Source: Pseudomonas allokribbensis (GTDB lineage: Bacteria > Pseudomonadota > Gammaproteobacteria > Pseudomonadales > Pseudomonadaceae). From it: 64,000 nt of DNA. The stretch covers positions 558,001 to 622,000 of the forward strand of contig NZ_CP062252.1 in assembly GCF_014863605.1 (NCBI RefSeq), written 5' to 3'. The notes under the pieces were generated by a model. It ran no database searches, was not told where the DNA came from, and saw only the letters and a program-made list of their open reading frames with translations. How positions within the stretch are numbered: position 1 is the first letter of the stretch; every line of letters starts with the position of its first letter. Of the stretch, positions 38,380-48,031 are shown piece after piece. A program made the position numbers and the translations under genes.

Positions 38380-40644
38380 ATGAGCGACAACCTTGCAGAC
38401 AGCTTAGATGGCGTAGAACGCCGGTCGCTGGCTGACTTCACCGAAAATGCCTACCTCAACTACTCCATGTACGTGATCATGGACCGTGCCTTGCCGCATA
38501 TCGGCGACGGTCTGAAACCGGTACAGCGGCGTATCGTCTACGCCATGAGCGAGCTGGGGCTGGACGCCGATTCCAAGCACAAGAAGTCGGCGCGTACCGT
38601 CGGCGACGTGCTCGGCAAGTTCCACCCCCACGGCGACTCGGCGTGCTACGAAGCGATGGTGCTGATGGCCCAGCCGTTCAGCTATCGCTACACGCTGGTG
38701 GACGGCCAGGGTAACTGGGGTGCGCCGGACGATCCGAAATCCTTCGCCGCCATGCGATACACCGAAGCGCGGCTGTCGCGTTATTCCGAAGTGCTGCTCA
38801 GCGAACTGGGCCAGGGCACCGCAGACTGGGGCCCGAACTTCGACGGCACCCTTCAGGAACCGCTGGTTCTCCCTGCGCGCCTTCCGAACATCCTGCTCAA
38901 CGGCACCACCGGTATCGCCGTGGGCATGGCCACCGACGTGCCGCCGCACAACCTGCGCGAAGTCGCCACGGCGTGCGTGCGTCTGCTCGATGAACCGAAA
39001 GCCACGGTCGAACAGCTCTGCGAACACATTCAGGGCCCGGACTACCCGACCGAAGCGGAAATCATCACCCCGCGTGCCGATCTGCTGAAAATGTACGAAA
39101 CCGGCAAGGGCTCGGTGCGCATGCGCGCTGTGTATCACGTCGAGGACGGCGACATCATCGTTACCGCGCTGCCGCACCAGGTCTCCGGGGCCAAGGTGCT
39201 GGAACAGATCGCCGCGCTGATGCAGGCCAAACCGTCGAAAGCGCCGCAGATCGCCGACCTGCGTGACGAGTCCGACCACGAAAACCCGTGCCGCATCGTG
39301 ATCATCCCGGTCAACAGCCGTGTCGATCACGAAGCGCTGATGCAGCACCTGTTCGCCAGCACCGAGCTGGAGTCGACCTATCGGGTCAACGTCAACATCA
39401 TCGGTCTGGACGGCAAGCCGCAGCTGAAAAACCTCCGTGCGTTGCTGGTGGAGTGGCTGGAATTCCGCGTGCTGACCGTGCGTCGCCGCCTGCAGTTCCG
39501 CCTCGACAAGGTCGAGCGTCGCCTGCACCTGTTGGACGGTTTGCTGATCGCTTACCTCAACCTGGATGAAGTGATCCACATCATCCGTACCGAGGAACAC
39601 CCGAAAGCCAAGTTGATCGAGCGTTTTGCCCTCAGCGAAATCCAGGCCGACTACATCCTCGATACCCGTCTGCGTCAGTTGGCGCGTCTGGAAGAGATGA
39701 AACTGCGCGACGAGCAGGACGAACTGCTCAAGGAACAAGCCAAGCTGCAAGCCCTGCTGGGCAGCGAAGCCAAGCTGAAAAAACTGGTTCGTACCGAGTT
39801 GTTGAAAGACGCCGAAACCTACGGCGACGACCGTCGGTCGCCAATCGTCGAGCGCACGGAAGCCAAGGCGCTGACCGAGCACGATCTGCTGCCGAACGAG
39901 AAAGTCACCGTTGTGCTGTCGGAAAAAGGCTGGATTCGTTCGGCCAAGGGCCACGAGATCGACGCCACCGGCCTGTCGTACAAGGCCGGCGACGGCTTCA
40001 AGACCTCGGCGGCGGGGCGCTCAAACCAGTCAGCCGTGGTCATCGACTCCACCGGTCGCAGTTACTCGGTGGCCGCGCACACCTTGCCGTCGGCACGGGG
40101 CCAGGGCGAGCCGTTGACCGGCCGTCTGACGCCACCGCCTGGCGCCACGTTCGAATGCGTGCTGATGCCGGAAGACGATGCGCTGTACGTGATCGCCTCT
40201 GATGCTGGCTACGGTTTTGTGGTCAAGGGTGAAGACCTGCAAGCCAAGAACAAGGCCGGCAAGGCGCTGCTGAGCCTGCCGAACAACGCCAAGGTGATCG
40301 CGCCGCGTCCGGTGGCCGACCGTGAGCAGAACTGGCTGGCTTCGGTGACGACCGAGGGTCGCCTGCTGATCTTCAAAATCAGCGATCTGCCACAATTAGG
40401 GAAGGGCAAAGGCAACAAGATCATCGGCATTTCCGGTGAACGAGTGGCCAGTCGCGAAGAATATGTCACGGACATCGCCGTTCTTCCGGAAGGCGCCACG
40501 CTGGTGCTGCAGGCCGGAAAACGTACCTTGTCGCTGAAAGCCGACGACCTCGAACACTACAAGGGTGAGCGTGGTCGCCGTGGCAATAAACTGCCACGGG
40601 GCTTCCAGCGAGTGGATGCGCTGCTCGTCGAAAACCTCAATTAA
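38380..40644 (+). CDS. parC: DNA topoisomerase IV subunit A
   Basis: A 754-residue type IIA topoisomerase breakage-reunion subunit. Catalytic Tyr127 lies in [10 protein letters not shown]. The quinolone-resistance region is wild type by sequence: [11 protein letters not shown] with Ser87 and Glu91. The C-terminal beta-pinwheel region follows from about 500. ATG 38380 (MSDNLADS) is chosen; the upstream in-frame ATG lies inside the protease gene. Splitting of parE and parC by two small envelope genes matches PAO1. Confidence 0.98.
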   Translation: MSDNLADSLDGVERRSLADFTENAYLNYSMYVIMDRALPHIGDGLKPVQRRIVYAMSELGLDADSKHKKSARTVGDVLGKFHPHGDSACYEAMVLMAQPFSYRYTLVDGQGNWGAPDDPKSFAAMRYTEARLSRYSEVLLSELGQGTADWGPNFDGTLQEPLVLPARLPNILLNGTTGIAVGMATDVPPHNLREVATACVRLLDEPKATVEQLCEHIQGPDYPTEAEIITPRADLLKMYETGKGSVRMRAVYHVEDGDIIVTALPHQVSGAKVLEQIAALMQAKPSKAPQIADLRDESDHENPCRIVIIPVNSRVDHEALMQHLFASTELESTYRVNVNIIGLDGKPQLKNLRALLVEWLEFRVLTVRRRLQFRLDKVERRLHLLDGLLIAYLNLDEVIHIIRTEEHPKAKLIERFALSEIQADYILDTRLRQLARLEEMKLRDEQDELLKEQAKLQALLGSEAKLKKLVRTELLKDAETYGDDRRSPIVERTEAKALTEHDLLPNEKVTVVLSEKGWIRSAKGHEIDATGLSYKAGDGFKTSAAGRSNQSAVVIDSTGRSYSVAAHTLPSARGQGEPLTGRLTPPPGATFECVLMPEDDALYVIASDAGYGFVVKGEDLQAKNKAGKALLSLPNNAKVIAPRPVADREQNWLASVTTEGRLLIFKISDLPQLGKGKGNKIIGISGERVASREEYVTDIAVLPEGATLVLQAGKRTLSLKADDLEHYKGERGRRGNKLPRGFQRVDALLVENLN

Positions 40645-40655
40645 GCGGCCAGGAA

Positions 40656-40746
40656 GCGTTCGCACTCATTTCTCCTTCGGGAAAAATGACTGAGAACGCC
40701 TCTCTAGAGCGCCCGATCTTCGATTTAACCCGTAGATCGGCGCTTT
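40656..40746 (+). terminator. Two tandem stem-loops after parC
   Basis: The first (40656-40699) is a long stem of about 19 pairs with mismatches and a TTCG loop, opening with GCGTTC and closing with GAACGC. The second (40708-40746) pairs GCGCCCGATCT with AGATCGGCGC and is followed by TTT. The second is a plausible terminator; the first may protect a 3' end. The rest of the gap to 40872 shows nothing clear. Confidence 0.5.
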
Positions 40747-40872
40747 GGCGCTGGAGTCGGAACGCATATTCACGGATGATATGGCCTTTCCAAGCGCCGG
40801 CGTGGCCGAGCGTTCTTCATATTTTTTGAGTATTTTCACTGTGGTCAGCCTTGTGGCGGCCACCTGGACGGG

Positions 40873-41586
40873 ATGATGACTTCTCTGCGCCCCCTTATTT
40901 TCCTGCTCGCCGGCGTTCTTGGCCTGGCGGGTTGCAGCGTTCACCAGCCGGTGTCGCTGTATCAGCTGGACAGCGGAAGTCCGGCTCAGCCTGCGCAAAG
41001 CGCGGGCATGGCAGTTTTGCTGGGCCCTGTGGTAGTTGCCGATTACCTGCAACGTGAAACCCTGTTGCAGCGTCAGCCGGACGGCAGCCTGCAGGCATCG
41101 ATCGACGGCCGCTGGGCCGGCAGCCTGTCTTCGGACATCGATCAGTTGCTGTTGCGTCAGGTCGCCGGCCATCTGGACAGCCAGCGTGTGGTATTGGCGC
41201 CGGCCACTCTGGGTTTCACCCCGGATGTGCAGGTGCTGTTGACCATCACGCGTCTGGATTCCGGTGTGTCGCAGCCGGCGATTCTCGATGCCCAATGGCG
41301 TCTGATCGACCGTCGTGGCCAGGTGCGTGACAACCGCATCGTCCATCTGCAAGAGCAGCACAGTGGCGGCACGGCTTCGCAGGTTCAGGCGCAAGGCATC
41401 TTGCTGCAACGCCTGGCCGAGCAGCTCTCTGTAGCGCTCAAACCGTTGGCCAACCAGCCACCGGTTGCCGAAGCGCCGCGCAAACCGGCACCGAAACCGG
41501 CAGCACCGGCGGCGGAAGCCGAGAAGCAACCGAAGATCCCGATGGCTTCACCGATTCGCACCGATATGGAAGTGTTTCGCTTCTAA
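40873..41586 (+). CDS. PqiC/ABC-type transport auxiliary lipoprotein
   Basis: A 237-residue lipoprotein with lipobox GLAGCS. The mature domain has SLYQLDSG, the start of the ABC_trans_aux (DUF330, PqiC/YmbA) family, and ends in a Pro/Ala-rich tail (about 195-220). Relatives work with MCE proteins in lipid transport between membranes, but no mce genes lie beside it here. ATG 40876 is an alternative start. A terminator follows. Confidence 0.8.
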   Translation: MMTSLRPLIFLLAGVLGLAGCSVHQPVSLYQLDSGSPAQPAQSAGMAVLLGPVVVADYLQRETLLQRQPDGSLQASIDGRWAGSLSSDIDQLLLRQVAGHLDSQRVVLAPATLGFTPDVQVLLTITRLDSGVSQPAILDAQWRLIDRRGQVRDNRIVHLQEQHSGGTASQVQAQGILLQRLAEQLSVALKPLANQPPVAEAPRKPAPKPAAPAAEAEKQPKIPMASPIRTDMEVFRF

Positions 41587-41607
41587 GGCTGGAACGAGTC
41601 AGAGCAG

Positions 41608-41626
41608 AGCCCGCCTTGTGCGGGCT
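41608..41626 (+). terminator. Terminator after the PqiC-like gene
   Basis: AGCCCGC, 5-base loop, GCGGGCT, then TTGTTGT. Confidence 0.8.
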
Positions 41627-41660
41627 TTGTTGTGTCTGGGGTTCTGGGTAGAAGATCAAA

Positions 41661-41717
41661 AGCTCCCTCACCCTCCGGGCGGTCCGACGTTTCGGGAGGG
41701 CTAGGGTGAGGGGGCTC
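41661..41717. repeat. Intergenic inverted repeat (CCCTCACCCT family)
   Basis: AGCTCCCTCACCCT at the left and AGGGTGAGGGGGCT at the right enclose about 28 bases. Repeats with these ends are common between genes in fluorescens-group Pseudomonas as I recall. Possibly a small non-autonomous element. Confidence 0.65.
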
Positions 41718-41757
41718 TTCAGCTTCGAGCGCAACCTCAAGACCACCACGCACAAAA

Positions 41758-41789
41758 AAGCCCGCAGACGAGTGATCATCTGCGGGCTT
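41758..41789 (-). terminator. Terminator of the AhpA/YtjB-like gene
   Basis: An 11-bp stem AAGCCCGCAGA / TCTGCGGGCTT with a 10-base loop; on the minus strand it is followed by a run of six T. Confidence 0.9.
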
Positions 41790-41810
41790 CTTCACATCAA
41801 GGACAAGGCC

Positions 41811-43325
41811 TCAGGCCCGGCGCTCATGCATCCGCGCCAGCTGCCGCTCAAGCATCGACGGATAAGGCTCCATCAATCGCTCCACACAGCAAGCCCCTTC
41901 AGGGCTGGCAATCGGCCGGATCCGTGCACGCTGGCGAATCAGCGCGTCATCACCGATCTTGCGCTCCACCAGCAACAGGTTGCGGCTGTGCTGCGACAGC
42001 GCCAGGGCGTCCTGGGCGGAGTCGGTCAGCAGCAGGTCGATCTGGCTCAGGCCGAACAGTTCGTCGCCCAGGGTCAGGCCCAACTGCAATTGCAGGGTGA
42101 TGCCGCTGTCGGCGACTTCGATCTGCAACTGGTGGCCCAGCGCTCGCAGCAGCTCGCCGCAGCAGATGGCGTTGGTCAGGTAATCGTCGCCGCTGTCTTC
42201 GGTGTGGAACAGCATCAGCGTGCTGCCATCGTTCAGGGTTTCGATTTCACCCTGATACAGCGAAGCAGCTTGCTCCAGGCAGTCACGATAGCGCTCCTGC
42301 AACTCTTCCAGACGTGCCCGCGGCAAGCGGCGAAGTTGCTCCTGCGAACCCAGTTGCACTGCCAGCACCGCGGTGTGCTGAGGCACGCTCGGGGTTGGCT
42401 GGCGAACGGCAGGTTGCGCGGGTTCGTTCAGCGATTCGTCACGCAGATCGGCAAACGGGTCTTCGTCATCGTCGTCTTCCACGGTGCTGACCACGTGGCG
42501 TGGCGCAGGCTTCTGCGCGGCCATCGGGCGGCTCTCGTCAAAACTCGGATCGCGCAGGTTGCGTACTTCGAACTCCGGCTCGACGTCGTCGTCCTCGAAC
42601 TCGGGTTCCGGCTCAGGCTCGGGAATGGTCGGCTCGGGAGCGTAACTGGCGTGCAGTTGACGGGCCAGATCGCCGATCTCGTCCTGACGCTCGATCCCCG
42701 GCGTGTATTCGTCGATCCGGCGCAGCCACACGCGCAATTGCAGCAGCGGCGTGGAGATGTGCCGGCCAAGGCGCAGACTCAGGGTCAGGGACAGTGCCAG
42801 CAGGATCGCACTCAGGATGCCCATGCTTTGCAGGCTGATGGTCATCGGCTGCTGGAACTGATCCATGTCCAGACTGATGCGCAGCTGCCCGGCGGTCACG
42901 TCCTGGAAGGTTATCTTGCTCTCGTACATGCCCTCGGCTTCGCCCAGCAGGCTGTGCTTGGGCCGCTGACCGGACTCGGCGAGGATGCGGTTGTCCACGC
43001 TGTAGATGGCGGCGTGGGCCACCAGCTTGTTCTTGGTCAAGTTGTTGAGCAGCACGTTGAGGCTGAGGATGTCGTTGGACACCAGCAGCTCGGTCGCGGA
43101 GGTGGCGGTCTGCGTGGTCAGGCTTTCGCCCAGCGCATCGGCCTGCTCGTGCATGGCCTGCTTGAACTGCAAGCCCATCACGCAGGCATAGATCACCAGG
43201 GCCAGGGCGACCAGGATCACGTTATGGCTGGCAATGCGCAATGCAATCGGTACACGGCGGTGGCGCAGTGCACGGAAGATCAGCAGAAAGAAGTTATCGG
43301 TTTTAACTGGCGTGGGCCGGTTCAC
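41811..43325 (-). CDS. AhpA/YtjB-type membrane protein with HAMP and cyclase-like domain
   Basis: A 504-residue protein. TM1 is about 32-52, a periplasmic region 53-165, TM2 about 166-184. Residues 185-225 look like a HAMP domain (STPLLQLRVWLRRID, then DEIGDLARQLH). An acidic linker (230-300, with EPEPEPEF and DDDDED runs) leads to residues 317-470, which resemble a class III nucleotide cyclase domain that has lost at least one metal Asp: YQGEIETLNDGSTLMLF, LQLGLTLGDELFG and DSAQDALALSQ. The N-terminal part matches E. coli YtjB (Smp), which is only about 214 residues. As in E. coli it is divergent from serB. Function unknown. Confidence 0.75.
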   Translation of the reverse strand: MNRPTPVKTDNFFLLIFRALRHRRVPIALRIASHNVILVALALVIYACVMGLQFKQAMHEQADALGESLTTQTATSATELLVSNDILSLNVLLNNLTKNKLVAHAAIYSVDNRILAESGQRPKHSLLGEAEGMYESKITFQDVTAGQLRISLDMDQFQQPMTISLQSMGILSAILLALSLTLSLRLGRHISTPLLQLRVWLRRIDEYTPGIERQDEIGDLARQLHASYAPEPTIPEPEPEPEFEDDDVEPEFEVRNLRDPSFDESRPMAAQKPAPRHVVSTVEDDDDEDPFADLRDESLNEPAQPAVRQPTPSVPQHTAVLAVQLGSQEQLRRLPRARLEELQERYRDCLEQAASLYQGEIETLNDGSTLMLFHTEDSGDDYLTNAICCGELLRALGHQLQIEVADSGITLQLQLGLTLGDELFGLSQIDLLLTDSAQDALALSQHSRNLLLVERKIGDDALIRQRARIRPIASPEGACCVERLMEPYPSMLERQLARMHERRA

Positions 43326-43459
43326 TGAGCTCGGCTCTTTTGTCCGTGAAGTTGACGCGCAGTATAGCGACAGGCCCTAGACCGGCAAAGCGCTGGCGGT
43401 GCCCGATGGTCACTGAAAGTGGGTAGAATGCGGTTTTTTTCCAGTTGCGGGGGTGCGCG

Positions 43460-44674
43460 TTGCGCGAAATCGTCCTGATTAACATCACGGGAGTCGACCG
43501 TCCCGGTCTGACGGCGGCCATTACCGGTGTTCTGGCTCAGGGTGGTGTGAACATCCTCGATATCGGTCAGGCGGTCATCCACGACATGCTGTCGTTCGGC
43601 ATCCTCGTGGAAATCCCCGACTCCGAGCAAGGCAAGTCGGTGCTCAAGGACATCCTGTTCAAGGGTTACGAGCTCGACCAGCAGGTGCGCTTCACCCCGG
43701 TGTCCGAAGAGGATTACCAGCAATGGGTGGGCAATCAGGGCAAGAAACGCCACATCGTCACCCTGCTGACCCGCAAGGTCACCGCCGGCCAGTTGCAGGC
43801 CGTGAGCTCGATCACCGCCAAATACGGGCTGAACATCGATCATATCGACCGTCTGTCGGGTCGCATGCTGCTGGACACGCCGGCCGACAAGGGCAAGGGC
43901 TGCATCGAGTTCTCCGTACGCGGCGAAGCGGCCGATCCGCAGGCCCTGCGCGCCGAATTCCTCAGCGTGGCCCAGGAGCTGAACGTCGACATCGCATTCC
44001 AGGAAGATTCGCTGTTCCGTCGCAACCGTCGTCTGGCGGTGTTCGACATGGACTCGACCTTGATCGAAGCCGAAGTCATCGACGAACTGGCCAAGGCCGC
44101 CGGCGTTGGCGACCAGGTTTCGGAAATCACCGAGCGGGCAATGGCCGGTGAGCTGGACTTCCGCGCCAGCTTCAAAGAGCGTCTGGCGCTGCTCAAGGGC
44201 CTGGATGTCGGTGTACTCGATTCGATCGGTGCCTCGCTGCGCCTGACCGAAGGCGCCGAAACCCTGTTCGCCGAACTCAAGCGCCTGGGCTACAAAACCG
44301 CCATCCTGTCCGGCGGCTTCACCTACTTCGCCAAGCAATTGCAGGCCAAGCTTGGCATCGACTACGTGTTCGCCAACGAACTGGAAGTGGTCGACGGCAA
44401 ATGCACCGGCGTGGCGATCGAGCCGATCGTCGATGCCCAGCGCAAGGCTGATCTGCTGAAACAGCTGGCTGAAAAAGAAGGTTTGCGTCTGGAGCAGACC
44501 ATCGCCGTGGGCGACGGTGCCAACGACCTGCCGATGCTGGCGATTGCCGGTCTGGGTGTGGCGTTCCGCGCCAAGCCGCTGGTCAAACAGTCGGCGAAGC
44601 AAGCGATCTCGACCCTCGGCCTGGATGGCGTGCTGTACCTGCTGGGCTTCCGGGATCGCGACGGGCAGCTCTGA
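43460..44674 (+). CDS. serB: Phosphoserine phosphatase SerB
   Basis: A 404-residue enzyme for the last step of serine synthesis. Two ACT-like regulatory domains cover about 1-170 (REIVLINITGVDRPGL opens the first). The HAD catalytic domain has FDMDSTLIEAEVIDE (nucleophile Asp), LSGGFTYFA and VGDGANDLPM. TTG 43460 follows a gcggggg site; TTG 43445 has none. A TAGAAT -10-like hexamer lies at 43424-43429. Serine binding to the ACT domains may regulate activity, as in other two-ACT SerB proteins. Confidence 0.95.
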   Translation: MREIVLINITGVDRPGLTAAITGVLAQGGVNILDIGQAVIHDMLSFGILVEIPDSEQGKSVLKDILFKGYELDQQVRFTPVSEEDYQQWVGNQGKKRHIVTLLTRKVTAGQLQAVSSITAKYGLNIDHIDRLSGRMLLDTPADKGKGCIEFSVRGEAADPQALRAEFLSVAQELNVDIAFQEDSLFRRNRRLAVFDMDSTLIEAEVIDELAKAAGVGDQVSEITERAMAGELDFRASFKERLALLKGLDVGVLDSIGASLRLTEGAETLFAELKRLGYKTAILSGGFTYFAKQLQAKLGIDYVFANELEVVDGKCTGVAIEPIVDAQRKADLLKQLAEKEGLRLEQTIAVGDGANDLPMLAIAGLGVAFRAKPLVKQSAKQAISTLGLDGVLYLLGFRDRDGQL

Positions 44675-44683
44675 CAACGGCAC

Positions 44684-44710
44684 AGGATCGCAGCCCCCGG
44701 CTGCGATCCT
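44684..44710. terminator. Stem-loop between serB and the PilZ-like gene
   Basis: A 12-bp perfect stem (AGGATCGCAGCC with GGCTGCGATCCT) and a CCC loop. No T-run follows on either strand, but the genes converge here. Confidence 0.6.
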
Positions 44711-44713
44711 GGC

Positions 44714-46468
44714 TCAAAGGGATTTCCACAACGAGTCGAAATCCTCCTCGCTGCCGCCATTCTGCGCGGCCTCCAGCGAGCGATAGGCAAACTGATTGAA
44801 ACTGTGGGTGCTCGCCACCCGCCGATCCAGCCCGGCGCGGTGCTCTTCGCCCTGGGTGTTGATCATGACTTTACTGCCTTCCTGAAACGGCAGTCGTGGC
44901 GCCAGTAGCGTCGCGGGCAAGTCGATGGCGCTGATTTCCGGCAACAACAAACCCCGCAGGTAATGGCTGTGATCGTCCCGCGTGCGCACCAGTTGCAAGC
45001 CGCAGGGCTGGGCGTGTGGCGCCACCAGTTCGATGCCCATTTGTGTCCCGGCACCGCGCACCTGACGGATCCAGCGCACCACGGCAATGCTCCAGCCCTG
45101 ATTCGTGGTGTCCTGGATGCCGACCATCTCCCCGGTCTGCAATTCGGCGGGCACTTCTTTTGGCCACGCCAGGCAATAACCGCCGGGGCTGTGGTTGATG
45201 ACCGGCAACGCATAGGTCGGGTAATGCGGCGGGCTGTCAGCGTCGCCTTCGTCGTCGGCCAGCGGTTCGTAGCGGATTTCCTCGTAAGGCAGGAAATCGT
45301 CGGACTTGCTTTGCGGCGCGGCATCGAATGCCTGGCTCCAGCTGTCCTTTTCGCCTTGGGCCACTGCACGGCTGAAGTTCGCGGCGCGCGAGCCGGGATG
45401 CCGGAGCAGTTCGCTGAAGGTGCGTTCGCCACCCAGATAGAAGTGCAGGGCGCTCATGCCCACACATACGGTCAGGTTGCCCTGGCCGACGGTGCGCTGG
45501 AAGCTGCGTTCGGCGGCTTCGCCCCAGGTGGCGTGCAGATGTTGCAGGGTGTCGAGTGTCAGACCGGCCGGCACTGGCAGTGGCGTCGAGGTGTCCTGAT
45601 GCAGCAGGTGAGCCTCGATGGCATTCACCAGCGCTTGCGGATCGAATCCCAGCAGTCCCGGCTGTTGTTCGCTGCGAAATTTGCTGCGATAGCGCGGACC
45701 TGCGTCGATCTCCGCAGAAATGGCGAACAGCCCTTCGCCCGAGGCACCGGGATGGAGTTTCAACCAGGCACTCCACGGCTCAAGCACCTGCGCGAGTTGG
45801 GCGATCGGGTTCTGGCGCAGTTGATTGCAGCGGGCGCTGCCCAGCAGCAGAGCGGCGATGTAGGTCTGTTCGACGCTCAGTTCCCCGGCGAGGCTGGCCA
45901 GGTCATCACGGACCCGACGGTGTTGCAGCTGCAAGTCGCAGGCGCAGCGAAACAATTGGTGCAATTCAAACCACAGCTGTTCCGGCGCCGGGCTGTACAA
46001 CTGCGTGGCGCGCACCAGTTGCCCTTTCAGCGCATGGGTGGCGCGTTGCAGCGCCTCGCTCAGCAGAGTCGCCCGATCCTTTGTGTATTTGGGCGCGATC
46101 CGCAGAACGATCTGTTTGTAACCGATGGCCAGTTGGCTTTGCAGCGCCTGGCACAGGTTGCTGATCTTGCGTGAACGCTCATCGAGCATGATCGCCTGAT
46201 GCAGAAAGTGCCGCTCAAGGTGCTGGCAGACGAAGTACACCTCGGGCCGCAGCAGTTCCAGCAGATGCAGACGATTGTCACTGGGCGTCAGCAATTGATT
46301 GAGTTCGCCAAGGCCCTGATAAAGCTGGCGCGCGGTTTCGCCGATGTTGGCTTTCGGCAGGCCGGCGATCCAGCGCTTGAGATCGCGCGGGGTCGCTTCA
46401 CAGAACGACAGGCGCAACTGAGTCGGGGTCGGGGCGCTCAGTTGTGGTCGGGATCGAGGCTCACTCAT
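44714..46468 (-). CDS. PilZ-like, FimW-type c-di-GMP-binding protein
   Basis: A 584-residue soluble protein. Residues 20-230 are alpha-helical and rich in Leu/Gln; the C-terminal half (about 420-560) carries a PilZ-type D/NxSxxG motif as NHSPGG (425-430) within a beta-rich stretch. The usual RxxxR partner is not obvious. By position it matches PA4958, which I recall being named FimW, a c-di-GMP receptor that promotes type IV pilus-mediated surface attachment. The c-di-GMP link is therefore from family memory plus one motif. It is transcribed toward serB and has a divergent lectin gene upstream. Confidence 0.7.
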   Translation of the reverse strand: MSEPRSRPQLSAPTPTQLRLSFCEATPRDLKRWIAGLPKANIGETARQLYQGLGELNQLLTPSDNRLHLLELLRPEVYFVCQHLERHFLHQAIMLDERSRKISNLCQALQSQLAIGYKQIVLRIAPKYTKDRATLLSEALQRATHALKGQLVRATQLYSPAPEQLWFELHQLFRCACDLQLQHRRVRDDLASLAGELSVEQTYIAALLLGSARCNQLRQNPIAQLAQVLEPWSAWLKLHPGASGEGLFAISAEIDAGPRYRSKFRSEQQPGLLGFDPQALVNAIEAHLLHQDTSTPLPVPAGLTLDTLQHLHATWGEAAERSFQRTVGQGNLTVCVGMSALHFYLGGERTFSELLRHPGSRAANFSRAVAQGEKDSWSQAFDAAPQSKSDDFLPYEEIRYEPLADDEGDADSPPHYPTYALPVINHSPGGYCLAWPKEVPAELQTGEMVGIQDTTNQGWSIAVVRWIRQVRGAGTQMGIELVAPHAQPCGLQLVRTRDDHSHYLRGLLLPEISAIDLPATLLAPRLPFQEGSKVMINTQGEEHRAGLDRRVASTHSFNQFAYRSLEAAQNGGSEEDFDSLWKSL

Positions 46469-46690
46469 GCCGTGACCCGCTCCGGCGGCGAATAGGACGA
46501 TGCCAAAAACTCTAGCAGTTGTGGTCTGTTTCGCAGACGTTTGTCAGGCTTTTTTACCGTTGGTCTGCTGGCTTGGTGCCATTTCGGCAGGCGCTACTAG
46601 GCTCTTTGGCGTGCGATCGGAAACGCACGGTTGCACGGCTTGCCGCACACGTCGGGCAGGTCTCTGAACAACTTCAAGGAGATGAGGTTC

Positions 46691-47092
46691 ATGTCTAAAT
46701 ACGCAGTGGCAAATCAATGGGGCGGTAACTCGGCACCCTGGCATCCGGGTGGAACCTGGGTACTGGGCGCGCGGGACAACCAGAAAGTCGTCGCGATCGA
46801 GATCAAGTCCGGCGACGGCGGCAAAAGCTTCACCGGCACCATGACCTACGCCGGCGAAGGCCCTATTGGCTTCAAGGCTCAGCGCACTGGCCAGAACCAG
46901 TACAACGTCGAGAACCAGTGGGGTGGCAACGATGCCCCGTGGCACCCAGGTGGCAAATGGGTGATCGGCGGTCGGGATAACCAGAACGTTATCGCGTTGA
47001 GTGTCACGTCGAGTGACGGCGGGAAAAACCTCAGCGGCACCAATACCTACGCCAACGAAGGGCCGATCGGCTTCCGTGGGCAGATAGAGTAA
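46691..47092 (+). CDS. OAA-family high-mannose-binding lectin (PFA-like)
   Basis: A 133-residue protein made of two tandem repeats of about 66 residues. Each has NQWGG, APWHPGG and GPIGF blocks (residues 8-62 and 76-130). This is the Oscillatoria agardhii agglutinin fold, a beta-barrel that binds the branched core of high-mannose glycans; a 133-residue member from P. fluorescens Pf0-1 is known for antiviral activity. ATG 46691 follows aaggagatgag. No signal peptide is present, so export, if any, is non-classical. Its own biological target in the bacterium is unknown. It stands alone, flanked by a divergent PilZ-like gene and a convergent psd. Confidence 0.95.
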   Translation: MSKYAVANQWGGNSAPWHPGGTWVLGARDNQKVVAIEIKSGDGGKSFTGTMTYAGEGPIGFKAQRTGQNQYNVENQWGGNDAPWHPGGKWVIGGRDNQNVIALSVTSSDGGKNLSGTNTYANEGPIGFRGQIE

Positions 47093-47111
47093 CGGCGCCA
47101 GCCAGGTCGTA

Positions 47112-47143
47112 TCCGCCCCTTCGCAGACGTGCGAAAGGGCGGA
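47112..47143. terminator. Stem-loop between the lectin gene and psd
   Basis: A 14-bp stem (TCCGCCCCTTCGCA with TGCGAAAGGGCGGA, one mismatch) and a 4-base loop in the convergent gap. No T-run. Confidence 0.6.
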
Positions 47144-47152
47144 TCAACAGGT

Positions 47153-48013
47153 TCAGGCGTTCGGCAATGCCAGGGCCTGGCCCATCTGTACCGGCGAGCC
47201 GGCTTTCATTTCTTCAACCCATTTCACCTGATCCGGGCCAAACAGCACGATCGCGGTCGAACCCAGCTTGAAGCGACCCAGTTCCGCACCTTTTTCCAGA
47301 TGAATTGGTGCACGGGCGGCTTCGTCGTAGCGGAAGGTTTTCAGTTCGCGCTTCGGTGGAGTCACCAGACCGGCCCACACGGTTTCAATCGACGCCACGA
47401 TCATCGCGCCCACCAGCACCACGGCCATCGGCCCGCGCTCGGTGTCGAAGATGCACGCTACGCGCTCGTTGCGGGCGAACAGCTCAGGGACGTTTTCAGC
47501 GGTGGTCTTGTTGACCGAGAAGATCCGGCCCGGGATGTAGACCATTTCGCGCAGGGTGCCGGCCAGCGGCATGTGCACGCGGTGGTAGTCCTTCGGCGAC
47601 AGGTAAACGGTAGCGAATTCGCCGCCCATGAACGGCGCAGCGTTGGCCGCGTCGCCACCCAGCAGCTCCAGCACGCTGAAGCTGTGGCCCTTGGCCTGGA
47701 AGATGCGGCCGTGCTCGATCGGGCCGAGCTGGCTGATCGCACCGTCGGCCGGGCTGAGGATCGCGCCCGGTGTCTCGTCCAGAGGGCGTGCGCCGTCTTT
47801 CAGCGCACGGGTGAAGAAGGCGTTGAAGTGCTCGTAAGCGGTCACGTCCTCAACCAGCGCCAGCGACATGTCCACCTGATAACGCTTGGCGAACCAGGTG
47901 GTGAAGGCATTCTTGAACCAGCGCACGCGGCACTCGGCAATGCAGCCGGCCAGGCGCGACAGCAAGTGGTGAGGCAGCAGGTATTGGCTGATGATAAACA
48001 AACGCTCTTTCAT
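47153..48013 (-). CDS. psd: Phosphatidylserine decarboxylase
   Basis: A 286-residue inner-membrane enzyme that makes phosphatidylethanolamine. The self-cleavage motif LGST, in [13 protein letters not shown], sits about 35 residues from the C-terminus and would yield the pyruvoyl alpha chain. Further conserved segments are SPADGAISQ and [11 protein letters not shown]. It follows rhdA by 18 bases on the same strand, so they are probably co-transcribed with the HDOD gene. Confidence 0.97.
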   Translation of the reverse strand: MKERLFIISQYLLPHHLLSRLAGCIAECRVRWFKNAFTTWFAKRYQVDMSLALVEDVTAYEHFNAFFTRALKDGARPLDETPGAILSPADGAISQLGPIEHGRIFQAKGHSFSVLELLGGDAANAAPFMGGEFATVYLSPKDYHRVHMPLAGTLREMVYIPGRIFSVNKTTAENVPELFARNERVACIFDTERGPMAVVLVGAMIVASIETVWAGLVTPPKRELKTFRYDEAARAPIHLEKGAELGRFKLGSTAIVLFGPDQVKWVEEMKAGSPVQMGQALALPNA

Positions 48014-48031
48014 GACTGTCCTTAAAAATCC

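Noticed and set aside
41706..43328. 540-residue plus-strand frame
   Set aside because: Antisense to the AhpA/YtjB-like gene, Gln/His/Val-rich shadow that also spans its terminator.
46544..46945. Minus-strand frame over the lectin gene
   Set aside because: The plus frame shows clear tandem lectin repeats; no ribosome site for the minus frame.
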